This document shows positions 22,854 through 31,802 of a stretch of DNA of 35,684 bases, in pieces. The DNA comes from Paludibacteraceae bacterium (GTDB taxonomy: Bacteria > Bacteroidota > Bacteroidia > Bacteroidales > Paludibacteraceae), in contig JAGCWA010000037.1 in NCBI GenBank assembly GCA_017962085.1, forward strand, positions 1 through 35,684, read 5' to 3'. Positions within the stretch are counted from its first letter, which is position 1. Every line of letters begins with the position of its first letter. The translations under genes and the position numbers were made by a program. A model generated the notes under the pieces. That model was given only the letters and a program-made list of their open reading frames with translations. It had not been told where the DNA came from and made no database searches.

Positions 22854-25745
22854 ATGAAACGCATCCTAAAAATTGGAGGAATCGCCCTATTAGCAATCAT
22901 CGTACTGCTCGCGGTACTTCCCTTCTTGTTCAAAGACAAGGTTAAAGAAGTGGTTATCAACGAAGTGAATGACATGTTAAACGCGGAATTGTACATGGGA
23001 GACTTTTCCATGAACTTCTTCAAGCACTTCCCGAACGCATCTGTATCCATCGAAAACGTCGGAGTTGTCGGTGAAAACGAATTCGCGGGGGATACCTTGG
23101 CGGACATCGGCAAGCTCACCGCCGTGATCGATCTCTCCAGCCTATTCGCAGATGCGTACGTGATCAACTCCATCGAAATCATCAACCCTACCTTCCGAGC
23201 CAAGGTGTTGGAGGACGGAAAGGCGAACTGGGACATCATGAAGAGTGATTCCACGGAGAGCGCCGAGGAGGATACCACAAGCTCCGCCGCCATTCTATTG
23301 GCCCTCGACAAATTCCTCATCGAGAACCTGTGCGCTTCTTACGACAACAAACAGGATAGCATGTCGGCTTCCGTCGACCACCTCAACCTGAACCTAGCAG
23401 GCGACCTCGCCTTGGACAAAGGGACACTCGCCAACATCAAGACTTTCCAACTGATGTTCGACAAGGTTGCCTATGCGGACGACAAATCGGCCACCACAGC
23501 ATTGCTGGAAAAGACGAAACTGGACTTTTCTGGTAACGTGAGCGAAAGCGTCTCAGACATACACCTCTTATTGGATGTGGACTCCATCTCCGTCGCCCTC
23601 TCTAACATTCCGTACCTGAACAAAGCGAAGACGAACGCGGACATCAAGATCCAGGCGGACTTGGCGAACGACAAGTATACTTTCGGAGAGAACCAACTCT
23701 CCTTGAACGAAATCAAGGCGAACTTCTCGGGTTTTGTGCAATTGATCGACACGACCGCCATCGACATGGATCTGGCGCTGAACACGCCTGGCATCGATTT
23801 CAAACAGATCCTCTCGCTGATTCCTGCCATCTATGCGGATGATTTCGCCTCTATCCAAACGTCTGGTGAGGTTGCCCTCTCCGCCACCGCTAAGGGACGC
23901 ATGGAGGGAGACACGCTTCCTGCCATCAACGCGGATCTGAAGATTTCGAACGCTATGTTCAAATACCCGGACTTGCCTAGCTCCGTTAACGACATCAACA
24001 TCAGCGCCAATATCACCAACCCAGGGAACATCACCGACTCCACCGTCATCAACGTGGAAAAGTTAGGCTTCAAAATGGCGGGCAACCCATTCGACGTGAC
24101 CCTGCTGATGAAGACACCGATCTCCGACCCGGACTTCCACTTCGGTGCTAACGGAACCATCGATTTCAGCAAGCTGACGGAGGTGGTCCACCTGAGCGAC
24201 ATGAAGATCAACGGTATCATGACCGCAGCGCTGAAGGCGAACGGCAAGATGTCTTACGTGGACAAGGAGCAATATGACTTGTTCACCATCTTAGGTTCCC
24301 TCAATCTCAAGGACTTCATCCTGAAGATGAACTCACTGGACTTCGACGTGAACATGAACAACGCCAACATGGAGTTCACCTCTCAAAACGTGAAGATGAA
24401 TGCGGACTTAGGCTTGGGCAAATCAGACCTGAAGTTGGACGGAACGCTGCAGAACTTCCTGCAATACGCAGTTAGGGGCGAGACCATCAAGGGTACCCTG
24501 AACGTCAGTTCCAACTACATTGACGCAAACGAGTTGTTAGGCGGAGAAGAGGAAGAGAGCGCCAACACGAATCCTGAAAGCGCCACGGAGAACACCATCA
24601 TCGACATTCCTGGCAACGTCGATTTCGCACTCTCCACCAACATCAACAAACTGCTCTTCGAGGATATAGAAGTGACCCAACTGAAAGGAAACCTCGCCTT
24701 GAAGGAGAAGGTGGCGAAGATCAGCACCCTGAGCGGTAACACGATGGGTGGTTCATTCAACGTCAACGGAGAATACGACGTGAAGGACACGCTCTCCCCG
24801 AAAGTGGATCTGGCATTAGCATTGAAGGAGATGAAGATCTCCGAGGTATTCACCAAGGTCTCCACCGCCAACAAACTGGCCCCAATCTTGTCAGACGCTT
24901 CGGGTAACTTCTCAATGGATCTGAAATTCGACTCCAAGCTGGACCATGGCATGACGCCTGACTTATCCACTGTCAACGGGAAGGGTAAATTCTCCTCCAG
25001 GGAAGTGGGATTGAACGATGTGAAGGCATTCAGCATGATCGAGGATAAGGCTAAAGCAATCAACACCCTTGCCAATAAGATCCAAATGCCTTCCCTGAAG
25101 AACCCACAGATGAAGGACATCAACATCAAATTCGTCATCAAAAACGGAAGGTTGGAAATCGATCCTTTCGAGACCGCCATCCAGACCGCATTGTTCAAGT
25201 TCTCCGGTTCGTCGGGTCTCGACCAGACATTGGACTACATCTCCACCATTTCGCTCAAGACCATCACGGATAAGATTCCAGTGGCATTGGATGTGAAGAT
25301 CGGTGGTACATTCACCGCTCCGAAGGTGACTGTCGGTGCGGGCTCAACCCTCGAATCCATCAAGGAAAAGGCGTTGGAAGTTGTAGACAAGGCGAAAGAG
25401 AAAGCCATTGCGGAGGCAAAGGCACAACGCGACAAGATGGTGGCAGAGGCCAAAGCACAGCGTGAGAAGATGATTGCGGAAGCACAAAAAGGTGCGGACA
25501 AATTAGTGGAAGAGGCGAAGGCCAACTCTCAGAAGCTGCAGGACAAGGCAACCAACCCAATTGCCAAAGCGGCTGCCAAAAAGACAGGCGACGCAGGTGT
25601 TAAAAAAGCGCAGGAGCAAGCCAACAAAATGGTGAGCGACGCCGCAGCGGCAGGTGACAAACTGATCCAAAACGCAGAAAAGAACGGAAACGCCCTGATT
25701 GAAAAGGCTTCCGCCACAGGTGGCAACAACAAGAAAACAGAATGA
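22854..25745 (+). CDS. AsmA-like inner-membrane-anchored protein with a long coiled-coil tail
   Basis: The 963-residue product has one N-terminal membrane segment (residues ~5-27, GGIALLAIIVLLAVLPFLF), then the AsmA-type start NEVNDMLNAELYMGDFSMNFFKHFPNAS. A long beta-rich region of TamB/AsmA type follows (repeated short strands with D-F-S/T, and DGKANWDI near 123-130). AsmA-like proteins form periplasmic grooves thought to carry phospholipid between membranes. The last ~130 residues are an Ala/Lys/Glu/Gln-rich coiled coil with repeated AEAKAQR(D/E)KM units, not part of the basic AsmA fold. It probably forms an operon with cvfB, which starts within its stop codon (ATGA overlap at 25742-25745). 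Confidence 0.85.
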   Translation: MKRILKIGGIALLAIIVLLAVLPFLFKDKVKEVVINEVNDMLNAELYMGDFSMNFFKHFPNASVSIENVGVVGENEFAGDTLADIGKLTAVIDLSSLFADAYVINSIEIINPTFRAKVLEDGKANWDIMKSDSTESAEEDTTSSAAILLALDKFLIENLCASYDNKQDSMSASVDHLNLNLAGDLALDKGTLANIKTFQLMFDKVAYADDKSATTALLEKTKLDFSGNVSESVSDIHLLLDVDSISVALSNIPYLNKAKTNADIKIQADLANDKYTFGENQLSLNEIKANFSGFVQLIDTTAIDMDLALNTPGIDFKQILSLIPAIYADDFASIQTSGEVALSATAKGRMEGDTLPAINADLKISNAMFKYPDLPSSVNDINISANITNPGNITDSTVINVEKLGFKMAGNPFDVTLLMKTPISDPDFHFGANGTIDFSKLTEVVHLSDMKINGIMTAALKANGKMSYVDKEQYDLFTILGSLNLKDFILKMNSLDFDVNMNNANMEFTSQNVKMNADLGLGKSDLKLDGTLQNFLQYAVRGETIKGTLNVSSNYIDANELLGGEEEESANTNPESATENTIIDIPGNVDFALSTNINKLLFEDIEVTQLKGNLALKEKVAKISTLSGNTMGGSFNVNGEYDVKDTLSPKVDLALALKEMKISEVFTKVSTANKLAPILSDASGNFSMDLKFDSKLDHGMTPDLSTVNGKGKFSSREVGLNDVKAFSMIEDKAKAINTLANKIQMPSLKNPQMKDINIKFVIKNGRLEIDPFETAIQTALFKFSGSSGLDQTLDYISTISLKTITDKIPVALDVKIGGTFTAPKVTVGAGSTLESIKEKALEVVDKAKEKAIAEAKAQRDKMVAEAKAQREKMIAEAQKGADKLVEEAKANSQKLQDKATNPIAKAAAKKTGDAGVKKAQEQANKMVSDAAAAGDKLIQNAEKNGNALIEKASATGGNNKKTE

Positions 25746-26581
25746 TTGAAATAGGAAAAATAAATAAAATGACCGTGCGAAGCGTCGGTCAGAAGGAAGT
25801 GATCGTCGTCTCCGAAGATGAGGAGATATTCAACATACCGGCAGAGGAATTCTCCGAAATGCCCCAAGAGGGCGACGTCGTGAAGATTTTCCTCTACAAG
25901 GATGCGGACAAGAAGACGATTGGCTCAGCGAAGATTCCTCTCGCCATCGCAGGCGAGTTCGAGTTCCTCCCCGTCGTGCATGTATCCTCGGCGGGTGCCC
26001 TACTCGATTGGGGACTGAAACGCAAGCTTTTCCTCCCTTCCAAGGAGCAGACCAGCAAGCTGGCCCTCGGCGGCACCTACCTCGTGCACGTCTTCTATGA
26101 CCACCACACGGAGCAGGTCATCGCCAGCATGCACGTGGATGACTTCCTCGACCTGGACAAGCCTACCTACAAAAGGAACGACGAAGTGGATATTCTCTTC
26201 GCCAAAGAGACCGACCTCGGCTACAAGGTAATCGTGGACGATGCCTACTGGGGCCTGGTTTACCACAGCGAAATCTTCGAACACATAGACTTCGCCATGC
26301 GCACCAAAGGCTACGTGAAAAGCGTACGCGAGGACGGCAAACTCGACGTAGCCCTACAGCCGCAAGGCTACAAGGTGGTGGACGCCATCAGCGAGCAGAT
26401 ACTCGATGAACTGAGACGTAGGAACGGCTATCTGCCTATGAACGACAAGACAGATGCGGACATCATCTACAACACTTTCGGATGCAGCAAGAAAGCCTTC
26501 AAGAAAACTTTGGGTTCACTGTACAAACAACGAATCATCACCATCGGAGAAGATGGTATCAGGCTAACGGAAAAGAATTGA
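25742..26581 (+). CDS. cvfB: CvfB/YitL-family S1-like RNA-binding protein
   Basis: The 279-residue product has the CvfB plan: several S1-like OB folds, then a C-terminal winged helix. Seen here are an N-terminal strand-rich domain with IFNIPAEEFSEMPQEGDVVKIF (two pieces of about 10 residues), a second with SSAGALLDWGLKRKLFLP, which is strongly typical of this family, a third with YKVIVDDAYWGLVYHSEIF, and the winged helix with DIIYNTFGCSKKAFKKTLGSL. Homologues bind RNA and affect virulence gene expression in Staphylococcus. The start overlaps the AsmA-like stop by four bases. A terminator follows. Confidence 0.9.
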   Translation: MIEIGKINKMTVRSVGQKEVIVVSEDEEIFNIPAEEFSEMPQEGDVVKIFLYKDADKKTIGSAKIPLAIAGEFEFLPVVHVSSAGALLDWGLKRKLFLPSKEQTSKLALGGTYLVHVFYDHHTEQVIASMHVDDFLDLDKPTYKRNDEVDILFAKETDLGYKVIVDDAYWGLVYHSEIFEHIDFAMRTKGYVKSVREDGKLDVALQPQGYKVVDAISEQILDELRRRNGYLPMNDKTDADIIYNTFGCSKKAFKKTLGSLYKQRIITIGEDGIRLTEKN

Positions 26582-26644
26582 TAAGGGCGTGTACGAAAGG
26601 AACGTCCAATAAAATTCCACACAGCCAATAAGAGAATCGAAAAA

Positions 26645-26688
26645 TGTCAGATGGTGGAACTAACTCACGCCGTCTGACATTCTTTATT
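26645..26688 (+). terminator. Terminator after cvfB
   Basis: TGTCAGATGG (26645-26654) pairs with CCGTCTGACA (26670-26679) in a 10-bp stem with one G-U pair, followed by TTCTTTATTT. The remaining ~100 bases up to 26796 hold two copies of AATTCTTAATT (26745 and 26787) and no gene. Confidence 0.75.
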
Positions 26689-26796
26689 TGCTGGTGCTAA
26701 TCGCTTAACAGGTAGGATGAGCCATTAACTAAACAATAGCCAATAATTCTTAATTGACTACGTCGAACTAACGTTTCATAATTCAAAATTCTTAAT

Positions 26797-27702
26797 TCAC
26801 TTGATTTCCCCTTCCTGCGTTACGATCTCCTTCTCATCGAAACCGTCCGACTCATCATCGAAGAGACGCTTACCGCAGTACCTGCAGAAGACCGCATCCT
26901 CGTCATGCCCCGTCTTGTGGCAATGAGGACATGGACGGATGGATATCTTCTTCTTGTCGGAGATCATCTGTGCGGAGACGATACCCGTAGGGACCGCCAA
27001 CACCGTGTAACCCAAGAGCATCACAAAGGCGGAGAGGAAACGTCCTAAGCCCGTCATCGGGGTGATATCTCCATAGCCCACCGTCGTAGTGGTCACAATC
27101 GCCCAATAGATACTACTCGGTATATCGTGGAAACTACTTCCTTCAATACCACCCTCCACCATGTACATCACCGTTCCGATGCAGACAACAAGAAGGAGCA
27201 CGAAGACAAAGAAGACGATGATCTTCCGGAAACTGGCCCGCAAGGAGTTCAACAGAATTTCGCCCTCCCTCCAGTAGGAGAAGAGCTTAAAGATACGGAA
27301 AACACGTATCAGACGTAGGATACGGATGGTCAACAGACCATGTGCGTTCGGGAAGAAAAAGCCGAGGTAGGTAGGTACCGTAGCCAACAAGTCCACGATG
27401 CCGAAGAAACTGGTGGCATACTTGAACGGATGAGGGGAGCAATAGAGCCTCAACAAGTACTCAACCGTAAAGAAGACCGTGAAGACCCACTCCAAGATAT
27501 TCAAGAAGAACTTAAACGTCGGCGGGAAGATCGCAAGGCTCTCCAGAATCACGACCAAGACACTCACAAGGATAAACACGATGAGCAAGACATCAAACAT
27601 CTTACCCATAGGGGAATCCGTATCGTAGATCACCATATAAATCTTATGCTTCAACTCCTCGTTGTGCATAAAATCGTGCCATTTCTTCTTTAAACCAAGC
27701 AT
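26797..27702 (-). CDS. Voltage-gated-type potassium channel with C-terminal zinc ribbon
   Basis: From ATG 27702 the product has 301 residues. The frame is open further upstream but lies in the end of mntP. Segments S1-S4 are visible between residues ~35 and 140, with S4 RILRLIRVFRIFK (R127, R130, R133, R136). S5 is at ~160-181. The pore helix and selectivity filter TTTTVGYGD (204-212) give potassium selectivity, and S6 is at ~222-246. The C-terminal tail holds CPHC...CRYC (C258, C261, C273, C276), a zinc-ribbon-like pair, then an acidic end. This tail is not the cyclic nucleotide or RCK domain usually found. It starts 17 bases after mntP on the same strand, so it is probably co-transcribed with metY and mntP. 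Confidence 0.9.
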   Translation of the reverse strand: MLGLKKKWHDFMHNEELKHKIYMVIYDTDSPMGKMFDVLLIVFILVSVLVVILESLAIFPPTFKFFLNILEWVFTVFFTVEYLLRLYCSPHPFKYATSFFGIVDLLATVPTYLGFFFPNAHGLLTIRILRLIRVFRIFKLFSYWREGEILLNSLRASFRKIIVFFVFVLLLVVCIGTVMYMVEGGIEGSSFHDIPSSIYWAIVTTTTVGYGDITPMTGLGRFLSAFVMLLGYTVLAVPTGIVSAQMISDKKKISIRPCPHCHKTGHDEDAVFCRYCGKRLFDDESDGFDEKEIVTQEGEIK

Positions 27703-27718
27703 ATCAAATTCATAAAAA

Positions 27719-28303
27719 CTATATTCCAAACAAAATCGACAAGAGCGATGTGTGTTCAAGGAAAATCTTCACGCCGATACCTATCAGGACAAGGCCACCC
27801 ACCAACTCCATATTCACGGGAAGATGCCGCCCCAAATAGAGTCCGACGAGGTTTCCCGCCACGGAAAGCGCGAAGCTGAACAAACCAATCATCGTCAATG
27901 CGAACGCAAAGGTAGGAATAGTTTCTGAAATAAACACAAGACCTGTCGCTAAAGCGTCGATACTGGTGGCGATCGCCAACAACGTCAATGTTTTCCAACG
28001 CAACGCAGGTTGAGATTCACCCTCCTCCTTGTCAGAACGGCTCTCCCGTATCATCTTCACGCCAAGGAACACGAGCACGATCAGGGCTATCCAATGGTCG
28101 TAAGCCTCTATCGCCTCCTTGAAACCCACGCCCGCCAACCAACTGACGAAGGGCATGAAGGCCTGGAAGAAGCCGAACAGAAGGGCCATCTTCATAATAG
28201 GAACAAAATGGAATCGCCCTAAGGCGACCCCATTTGTAATAGAAACTGCGAAACAATCCATCGCCAAAGCGAGGGCTAGCAGCAATATGGTTCCAACATC
28301 CAT
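27719..28303 (-). CDS. mntP: Manganese efflux pump MntP
   Basis: MntP exports Mn2+ across the inner membrane. The 194-residue, six-helix product has the two-repeat layout of the family, with the paired acidic motifs LALAMDCFAVSITNG (10-24) and AIATSIDALATGLVF in the second half. A short charged loop (RESRSDKEEGESQ) sits between the halves. The length matches the family (~190). It begins 15 bases after metY. No yybP-ykoY-type manganese riboswitch is evident, since it has no separate leader. Confidence 0.95.
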   Translation of the reverse strand: MDVGTILLLALALAMDCFAVSITNGVALGRFHFVPIMKMALLFGFFQAFMPFVSWLAGVGFKEAIEAYDHWIALIVLVFLGVKMIRESRSDKEEGESQPALRWKTLTLLAIATSIDALATGLVFISETIPTFAFALTMIGLFSFALSVAGNLVGLYLGRHLPVNMELVGGLVLIGIGVKIFLEHTSLLSILFGI

Positions 28304-28318
28304 GTGGAACAGATTAGA

Positions 28319-29602
28319 TTAACACTTTGCCAATGCTTGCTCCAAATCAGCGATGATGTCCTCTGGCTCCTCGATACCTACAGAGAAACGGATCAAGTCA
28401 GGACGTACACCTGCGGCGATCAACTGCTCGTCGGACAACTGACGGTGAGTGTGGGAAGCTGGGTGAAGCACACAAGTACGTGCGTCAGCCACATGCGTCA
28501 CGATGCAAGCCAACTGCAAGGAATCCATGAACTTGATAGACTCCTCACGTCCTCCCTTGACACCGAAGGTAACCACACCGCAAGACTGTCCGTTGGTAAA
28601 TTGTTTCTGTGCCAACTCATAATATGGGCTGGACTTCAAACCTGGGTAGTTAACCCAAGCCACCTTAGGGTGTTTCTCCAAATATTCAGCCACCAACTGA
28701 GCGTTCTCACAGTGCTTAGGCATACGCAGGTGAAGCGTCTCCAAACCAAGGTTCAACAAGAAGGCGTTTTGTGGGGATTGGATGGAACCGAGGTCACGCA
28801 TCAACTGAGCCGTAGCCTTCGTGATGTAGGCACCCTTACCGAACGCCTTGCTGTAGGCCAATCCATGGTATGACTCGTCTGGTTGGGTCAAGCCTGGGAA
28901 TTTATCCTTGTGAGCCTCCCAGTCGAAGTTACCGCTGTCCACGATACATCCACCCACGTTCGTCGCATGTCCGTCCATGTACTTCGTCGTGGCATGCGTA
29001 ATGATATCGCAACCGAACTCGAACGGACGGCAGTTGATTGGTGTAGGGAATGTGTTATCCATGATCAAAGGCACACCGTGAGAGTGGGCGATGCGGGCGA
29101 ACTTCTCGATATCCAACACCGTCAATACTGGGTTAGCGATCGTCTCACCGAACAAAGCCTTCGTGTTCGGACGGAACGCCTTGGAGATCTCCTCCTCAGA
29201 GGCATCCGGATCCACGAACGTGCACTCGATGCCCAACTTCTTCATCGTCACAGCGAACAAGTTGTAGGTTCCACCATAGATGCATGAAGAAGAGACAAAG
29301 TGGTCTCCAGCCTCGCAAAGATTGAAGATGGAATAGAAGCTGGCGGCCTGACCAGATGAGGTCAACATGGCGGCCACACCACCCTCCAGCGCACAGATCT
29401 TAGCGGCTACCGCATCATTGGTAGGGTTCTGCAAGCGAGTGTAGAAATAACCAGAAGCTTTCAAGTCGAAGAGATCACCCATCTCCGCACTTGTATCATA
29501 CTTAAACGTTGTAGACTGATAAATCGGGAGCACCCTTGGCTCACCCTTCTTAGGTTTCCAACCCTCTTGGACACACAAAGTTCCTAATCCTTTTTTACTC
29601 AT
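28319..29602 (-). CDS. metY: O-acetylhomoserine sulfhydrylase (MetY)
   Basis: This PLP enzyme makes homocysteine from O-acetylhomoserine and sulfide. The 427-residue product is typical in length. The marks are YSRxxNP-like YTRLQNPTNDAVAAKI (54-69), the SSGQAA turn, the PLP-phosphate region, DNTFPTPINCRPFEFGCDI (D at ~186) and the lysine motif SxTKY as THATTKYMDGHATNVGG. The C-terminal HPASHTHRQLS and IRFSVGIEEPEDIIADL are standard for the Cys/Met metabolism family. It has its own promoter, with a leader of about 130 bases, and reads on into mntP and the potassium channel gene. Confidence 0.96.
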   Translation of the reverse strand: MSKKGLGTLCVQEGWKPKKGEPRVLPIYQSTTFKYDTSAEMGDLFDLKASGYFYTRLQNPTNDAVAAKICALEGGVAAMLTSSGQAASFYSIFNLCEAGDHFVSSSCIYGGTYNLFAVTMKKLGIECTFVDPDASEEEISKAFRPNTKALFGETIANPVLTVLDIEKFARIAHSHGVPLIMDNTFPTPINCRPFEFGCDIITHATTKYMDGHATNVGGCIVDSGNFDWEAHKDKFPGLTQPDESYHGLAYSKAFGKGAYITKATAQLMRDLGSIQSPQNAFLLNLGLETLHLRMPKHCENAQLVAEYLEKHPKVAWVNYPGLKSSPYYELAQKQFTNGQSCGVVTFGVKGGREESIKFMDSLQLACIVTHVADARTCVLHPASHTHRQLSDEQLIAAGVRPDLIRFSVGIEEPEDIIADLEQALAKC

Positions 29603-29735
29603 ACAATTTTTTAATTACAATCAATTACCCAATATGGACATCCACAATGCAGAGAAACGACAAAGGATCGTTCCTTATAGCCTTGCAATGTGCTCGATGC
29701 GGACATCCATCCTATCTTCCTCCATTTCCATCGAA
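29603..29735 (-). promoter_or_regulatory. metY 5' leader, possibly regulatory
   Basis: The leader has a possible outer stem (TCGATG 29694-29699 with CATCGA 29729-29734), a small hairpin (AAGGA/TCCTT near 29663-29676), and two copies of GGACATCCA (29636-29644 and 29701-29709, plus strand). I cannot match it to a known SAM riboswitch, and no terminator-type hairpin is present. Confidence 0.35.
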
Positions 29736-29740
29736 CGTTG

Positions 29741-29771
29741 CAAAAGTACTGCCAACAGACAAAATGCGAAA
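29741..29771 (-). promoter_or_regulatory. metY promoter
   Basis: On the minus strand TTTC (29771-29768), 19 bases, then TACTTTTG (29748-29741), an exact Bacteroidetes -7 box. The stretch 29772-29989 further upstream is AT-rich and holds no gene that I can support. Confidence 0.6.
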
Positions 29772-29989
29772 GGAAAAGAGATAAAAACGTATAAACATTC
29801 TAAAACAGATATGTCCAATGGACAAATATTCCAAAAACAGAAACAAACAATTCAGATTTATAGTATATTATTCTTTTTTTGCGCTTAATTCAGAACGAGT
29901 CAGGGGTGGAACGGAAGGTTCATGGAGGAACAAGGATTGGAGGAGACTTCCTCAAGCATAGGTTTAGATGATGATTGGCCAAGCCACAC

Positions 29990-30019
29990 AAAAAAGGTCG
30001 TCCTCCGAAGAAAACGACC
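29990..30019 (-). terminator. Terminator of the small lipoprotein gene
   Basis: On the minus strand GGTCGT and ACGACC (outer arms, 30019-30014 and 30001-29996) close a hairpin with a TTCG loop, followed directly by TTTTTT. It lies about 20 bases after the stop. Confidence 0.85.
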
Positions 30020-30039
30020 CCTATACCAACAAAGAGATA

Positions 30040-30243
30040 TTACTTGCAGATGAAATACCCTGTGGTGTCGGATGTGTTCAATTCCGAGCAGTCATTCACC
30101 CTCATCTCTTCCTTGAGTCCGCTATAGCTTGGCACTTCCTCACCTGCAGCATTGTAGAATGTGCAATCACAATCCTTCTTCGTGCAAGAACACAATACCG
30201 AAAAGATTCCGGTCAAGCCCAATATCAGCAATATACTTCTCAT
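30040..30243 (-). CDS. Small lipoprotein, function unknown
   Basis: The 67-residue product begins MRSILLILGLTGIFSVLCSC, a lipoprotein signal peptide with C20 as the probable lipidated Cys in the LCSC lipobox. The mature part is short (TKKDCDCTFYNAAGEE...) with three more Cys after the anchor and a final one near the end (YFICK). ATG 30243 is preferred over the codon 12 bases upstream, which would place charged residues before the signal. A -7 box (TACATTTG) lies ~55 bases upstream and a strong terminator follows, so this is a real single-gene unit. I recognise no family. Confidence 0.7.
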   Translation of the reverse strand: MRSILLILGLTGIFSVLCSCTKKDCDCTFYNAAGEEVPSYSGLKEEMRVNDCSELNTSDTTGYFICK

Positions 30244-30295
30244 TTCAAAATCCATTAAGTTTCAGCCTACTCTATCGTTTTCGGCAACCCGATGG

Positions 30296-30303
30296 CAAAT
30301 GTA
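30296..30303 (-). promoter_or_regulatory. -7 box of the small lipoprotein gene
   Basis: The minus strand reads TACATTTG, an exact TAnnTTTG element, about 55 bases before ATG 30243. No clear -33 box. Confidence 0.45.
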
Positions 30304-30383
30304 ATATTAATTCGGGAAATAATTACCTTAAAACAAAAAATTCTTGTCCTACGGTTCCTATGCCCCAATATGATTATCGATTT

Positions 30384-31697
30384 CTATAGCGCATCCAAAG
30401 CCTCGCAGATGGCTGCCTTGTCCATATCCTTGCCGATGAAGACCAGCTTCACCAGACGGTCTCCGTAGAAATCGTCCCAATCCTTGCGCAACTCCTCGCT
30501 CTCCGCCAACAGGCGTTCCTGCTCAGCTTTCGGGGCTGTGCATATCCACTGGCCAGTCTCCTGTACGCTCTTCTGACGACCCGCCTGCTCAAAAAGGTAA
30601 GACATGTCCGGATTCTCCACAAAATAAAGAATACCCTTGCAACGTATCACGCTCTTCGGCCAACGCTGGTCGATGAAACGGTCAAACTTGCTCAAAGAGA
30701 AGCCCTTACGCCTGTAGTAGACGAAGGTGGATATACCATACTCTTCCGCCTCTCCCTCGTCATGGTGGTGGTGATGGTGGTGGTGATGTCCATGCTCCTC
30801 CTCGTGCTCATGCTCATGGTGGTGGTGCTCGTGCTCGTCGTCGTCATCGTCGTCATGCTCATGGTGGTGGTGATGTTCGTGCTCATCCTCCTCGTCATGG
30901 TGATGGTGATGCTCATGCTCGTGCTCGCCCTGCTCTTTACGTTTCTTCTCCTCCACCTGTTGCTCATCGTTCTCCAAAGCCTGAATCCAACCTGCAGACA
31001 TGCTAACAGCCTGGAAGTCGAAGCGATTAGAGTTGATGATACGATCCAAATCTATTTTAGCGTAATTGGTCTCGATGATCTCCGCGCGAGGCTGCAATGT
31101 GCGGACCACAGCACGCACCTGGTCCAACGCATCCTTGCCCACCTCGTCCACTTTGTTGAGGAGGACCACGTCACAGAACTCGATCTGTTGGATAAGAAGG
31201 TTCTCAATATCGTCCTCATCGAGGTTCTTGCGCATCAAATCGTTTCCACTGGAGAACTCATCGTAAAGGCGGAGGGCATCCACCACAGTCACGACGCAGT
31301 CCAGCCTGCACACCTCCGGCATACCATAGCGCTTAGCCATCGAAGACATCGTCACAATGGTTTGGGCAATCGGCAACGGCTCACATATACCGCTCGCCTC
31401 GATCACGATGTAATCGAATCGATTCGTATCCGTGATATCCGTGATTTGCTTCATCAAGTCGGCCTTCAACGTGCAACAGATGCAACCATTGCTCAAGGCC
31501 ACCAGGCTTTCGTCCCTTTCGGTAACCACACCGCCCTGCTGGATCAAGGAAGCATCCACATTCACCTCCCCGATATCATTCACGATAACCGCAATCTTCA
31601 ATCCTTTTTCATTCGTCAGGATATGGTTCACCAACGTCGTCTTTCCACTTCCCAAATAGCCTGTAAGCAACGTAATAGGCACAACTTTCTTACTCAT
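30384..31697 (-). CDS. COG0523 (CobW/ZNG1-like) metal chaperone GTPase with a His-rich loop
   Basis: From ATG 31697 the product has 437 residues. The upstream open frame lacks family similarity. The G domain has Walker A GYLGSGKT (13-20), the metal-binding CxCC motif GCICC (71-75), the EASG switch (100-103) and the base motif NKVD (181-184). Residues ~258-313 are almost wholly H, E and D, with tracts of five to nine His, well placed to hold Zn2+ or a similar ion. The C-terminal CobW domain follows (VIRCKGILYF, then KLVFIGKDMDK). Members deliver metal, often zinc, to client enzymes. The specific metal is inferred. The promoter is probably divergent from the flippase gene; TAATTTTA with a TTGC 19 bases upstream is the likely -7/-33. 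Confidence 0.92.
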   Translation of the reverse strand: MSKKVVPITLLTGYLGSGKTTLVNHILTNEKGLKIAVIVNDIGEVNVDASLIQQGGVVTERDESLVALSNGCICCTLKADLMKQITDITDTNRFDYIVIEASGICEPLPIAQTIVTMSSMAKRYGMPEVCRLDCVVTVVDALRLYDEFSSGNDLMRKNLDEDDIENLLIQQIEFCDVVLLNKVDEVGKDALDQVRAVVRTLQPRAEIIETNYAKIDLDRIINSNRFDFQAVSMSAGWIQALENDEQQVEEKKRKEQGEHEHEHHHHHDEEDEHEHHHHHEHDDDDDDEHEHHHHEHEHEEEHGHHHHHHHHHDEGEAEEYGISTFVYYRRKGFSLSKFDRFIDQRWPKSVIRCKGILYFVENPDMSYLFEQAGRQKSVQETGQWICTAPKAEQERLLAESEELRKDWDDFYGDRLVKLVFIGKDMDKAAICEALDAL

Positions 31698-31769
31698 GAC
31701 ATCAATAAAATTATCAGTTATTTCACGATGTAAAATTACAAAAAACAAAAGGAAAACGCAATCTTTTTA

Positions 31770-31777
31770 TAACTTTG
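31770..31777 (+). promoter_or_regulatory. -7 box of the flippase gene
   Basis: TAACTTTG is an exact Bacteroidetes -7 element, ~25 bases upstream of the GTG start. Confidence 0.5.
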
Positions 31778-31802
31778 CCCTAGAACCAAAAAGAGGAGGA
31801 AA

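Noticed and set aside
29603-29735. SAM-II riboswitch before metY
   Set aside because: GGCTATAAGGAA vaguely recalls the SAM-II 3' region, but the required pseudoknot pairing could not be drawn.
30762-31733. 323-codon plus-strand frame opposite the COG0523 gene, starting with a Val/Met-rich stretch
   Set aside because: The hydrophobic start is the antisense of the His/Asp tract; no family features.
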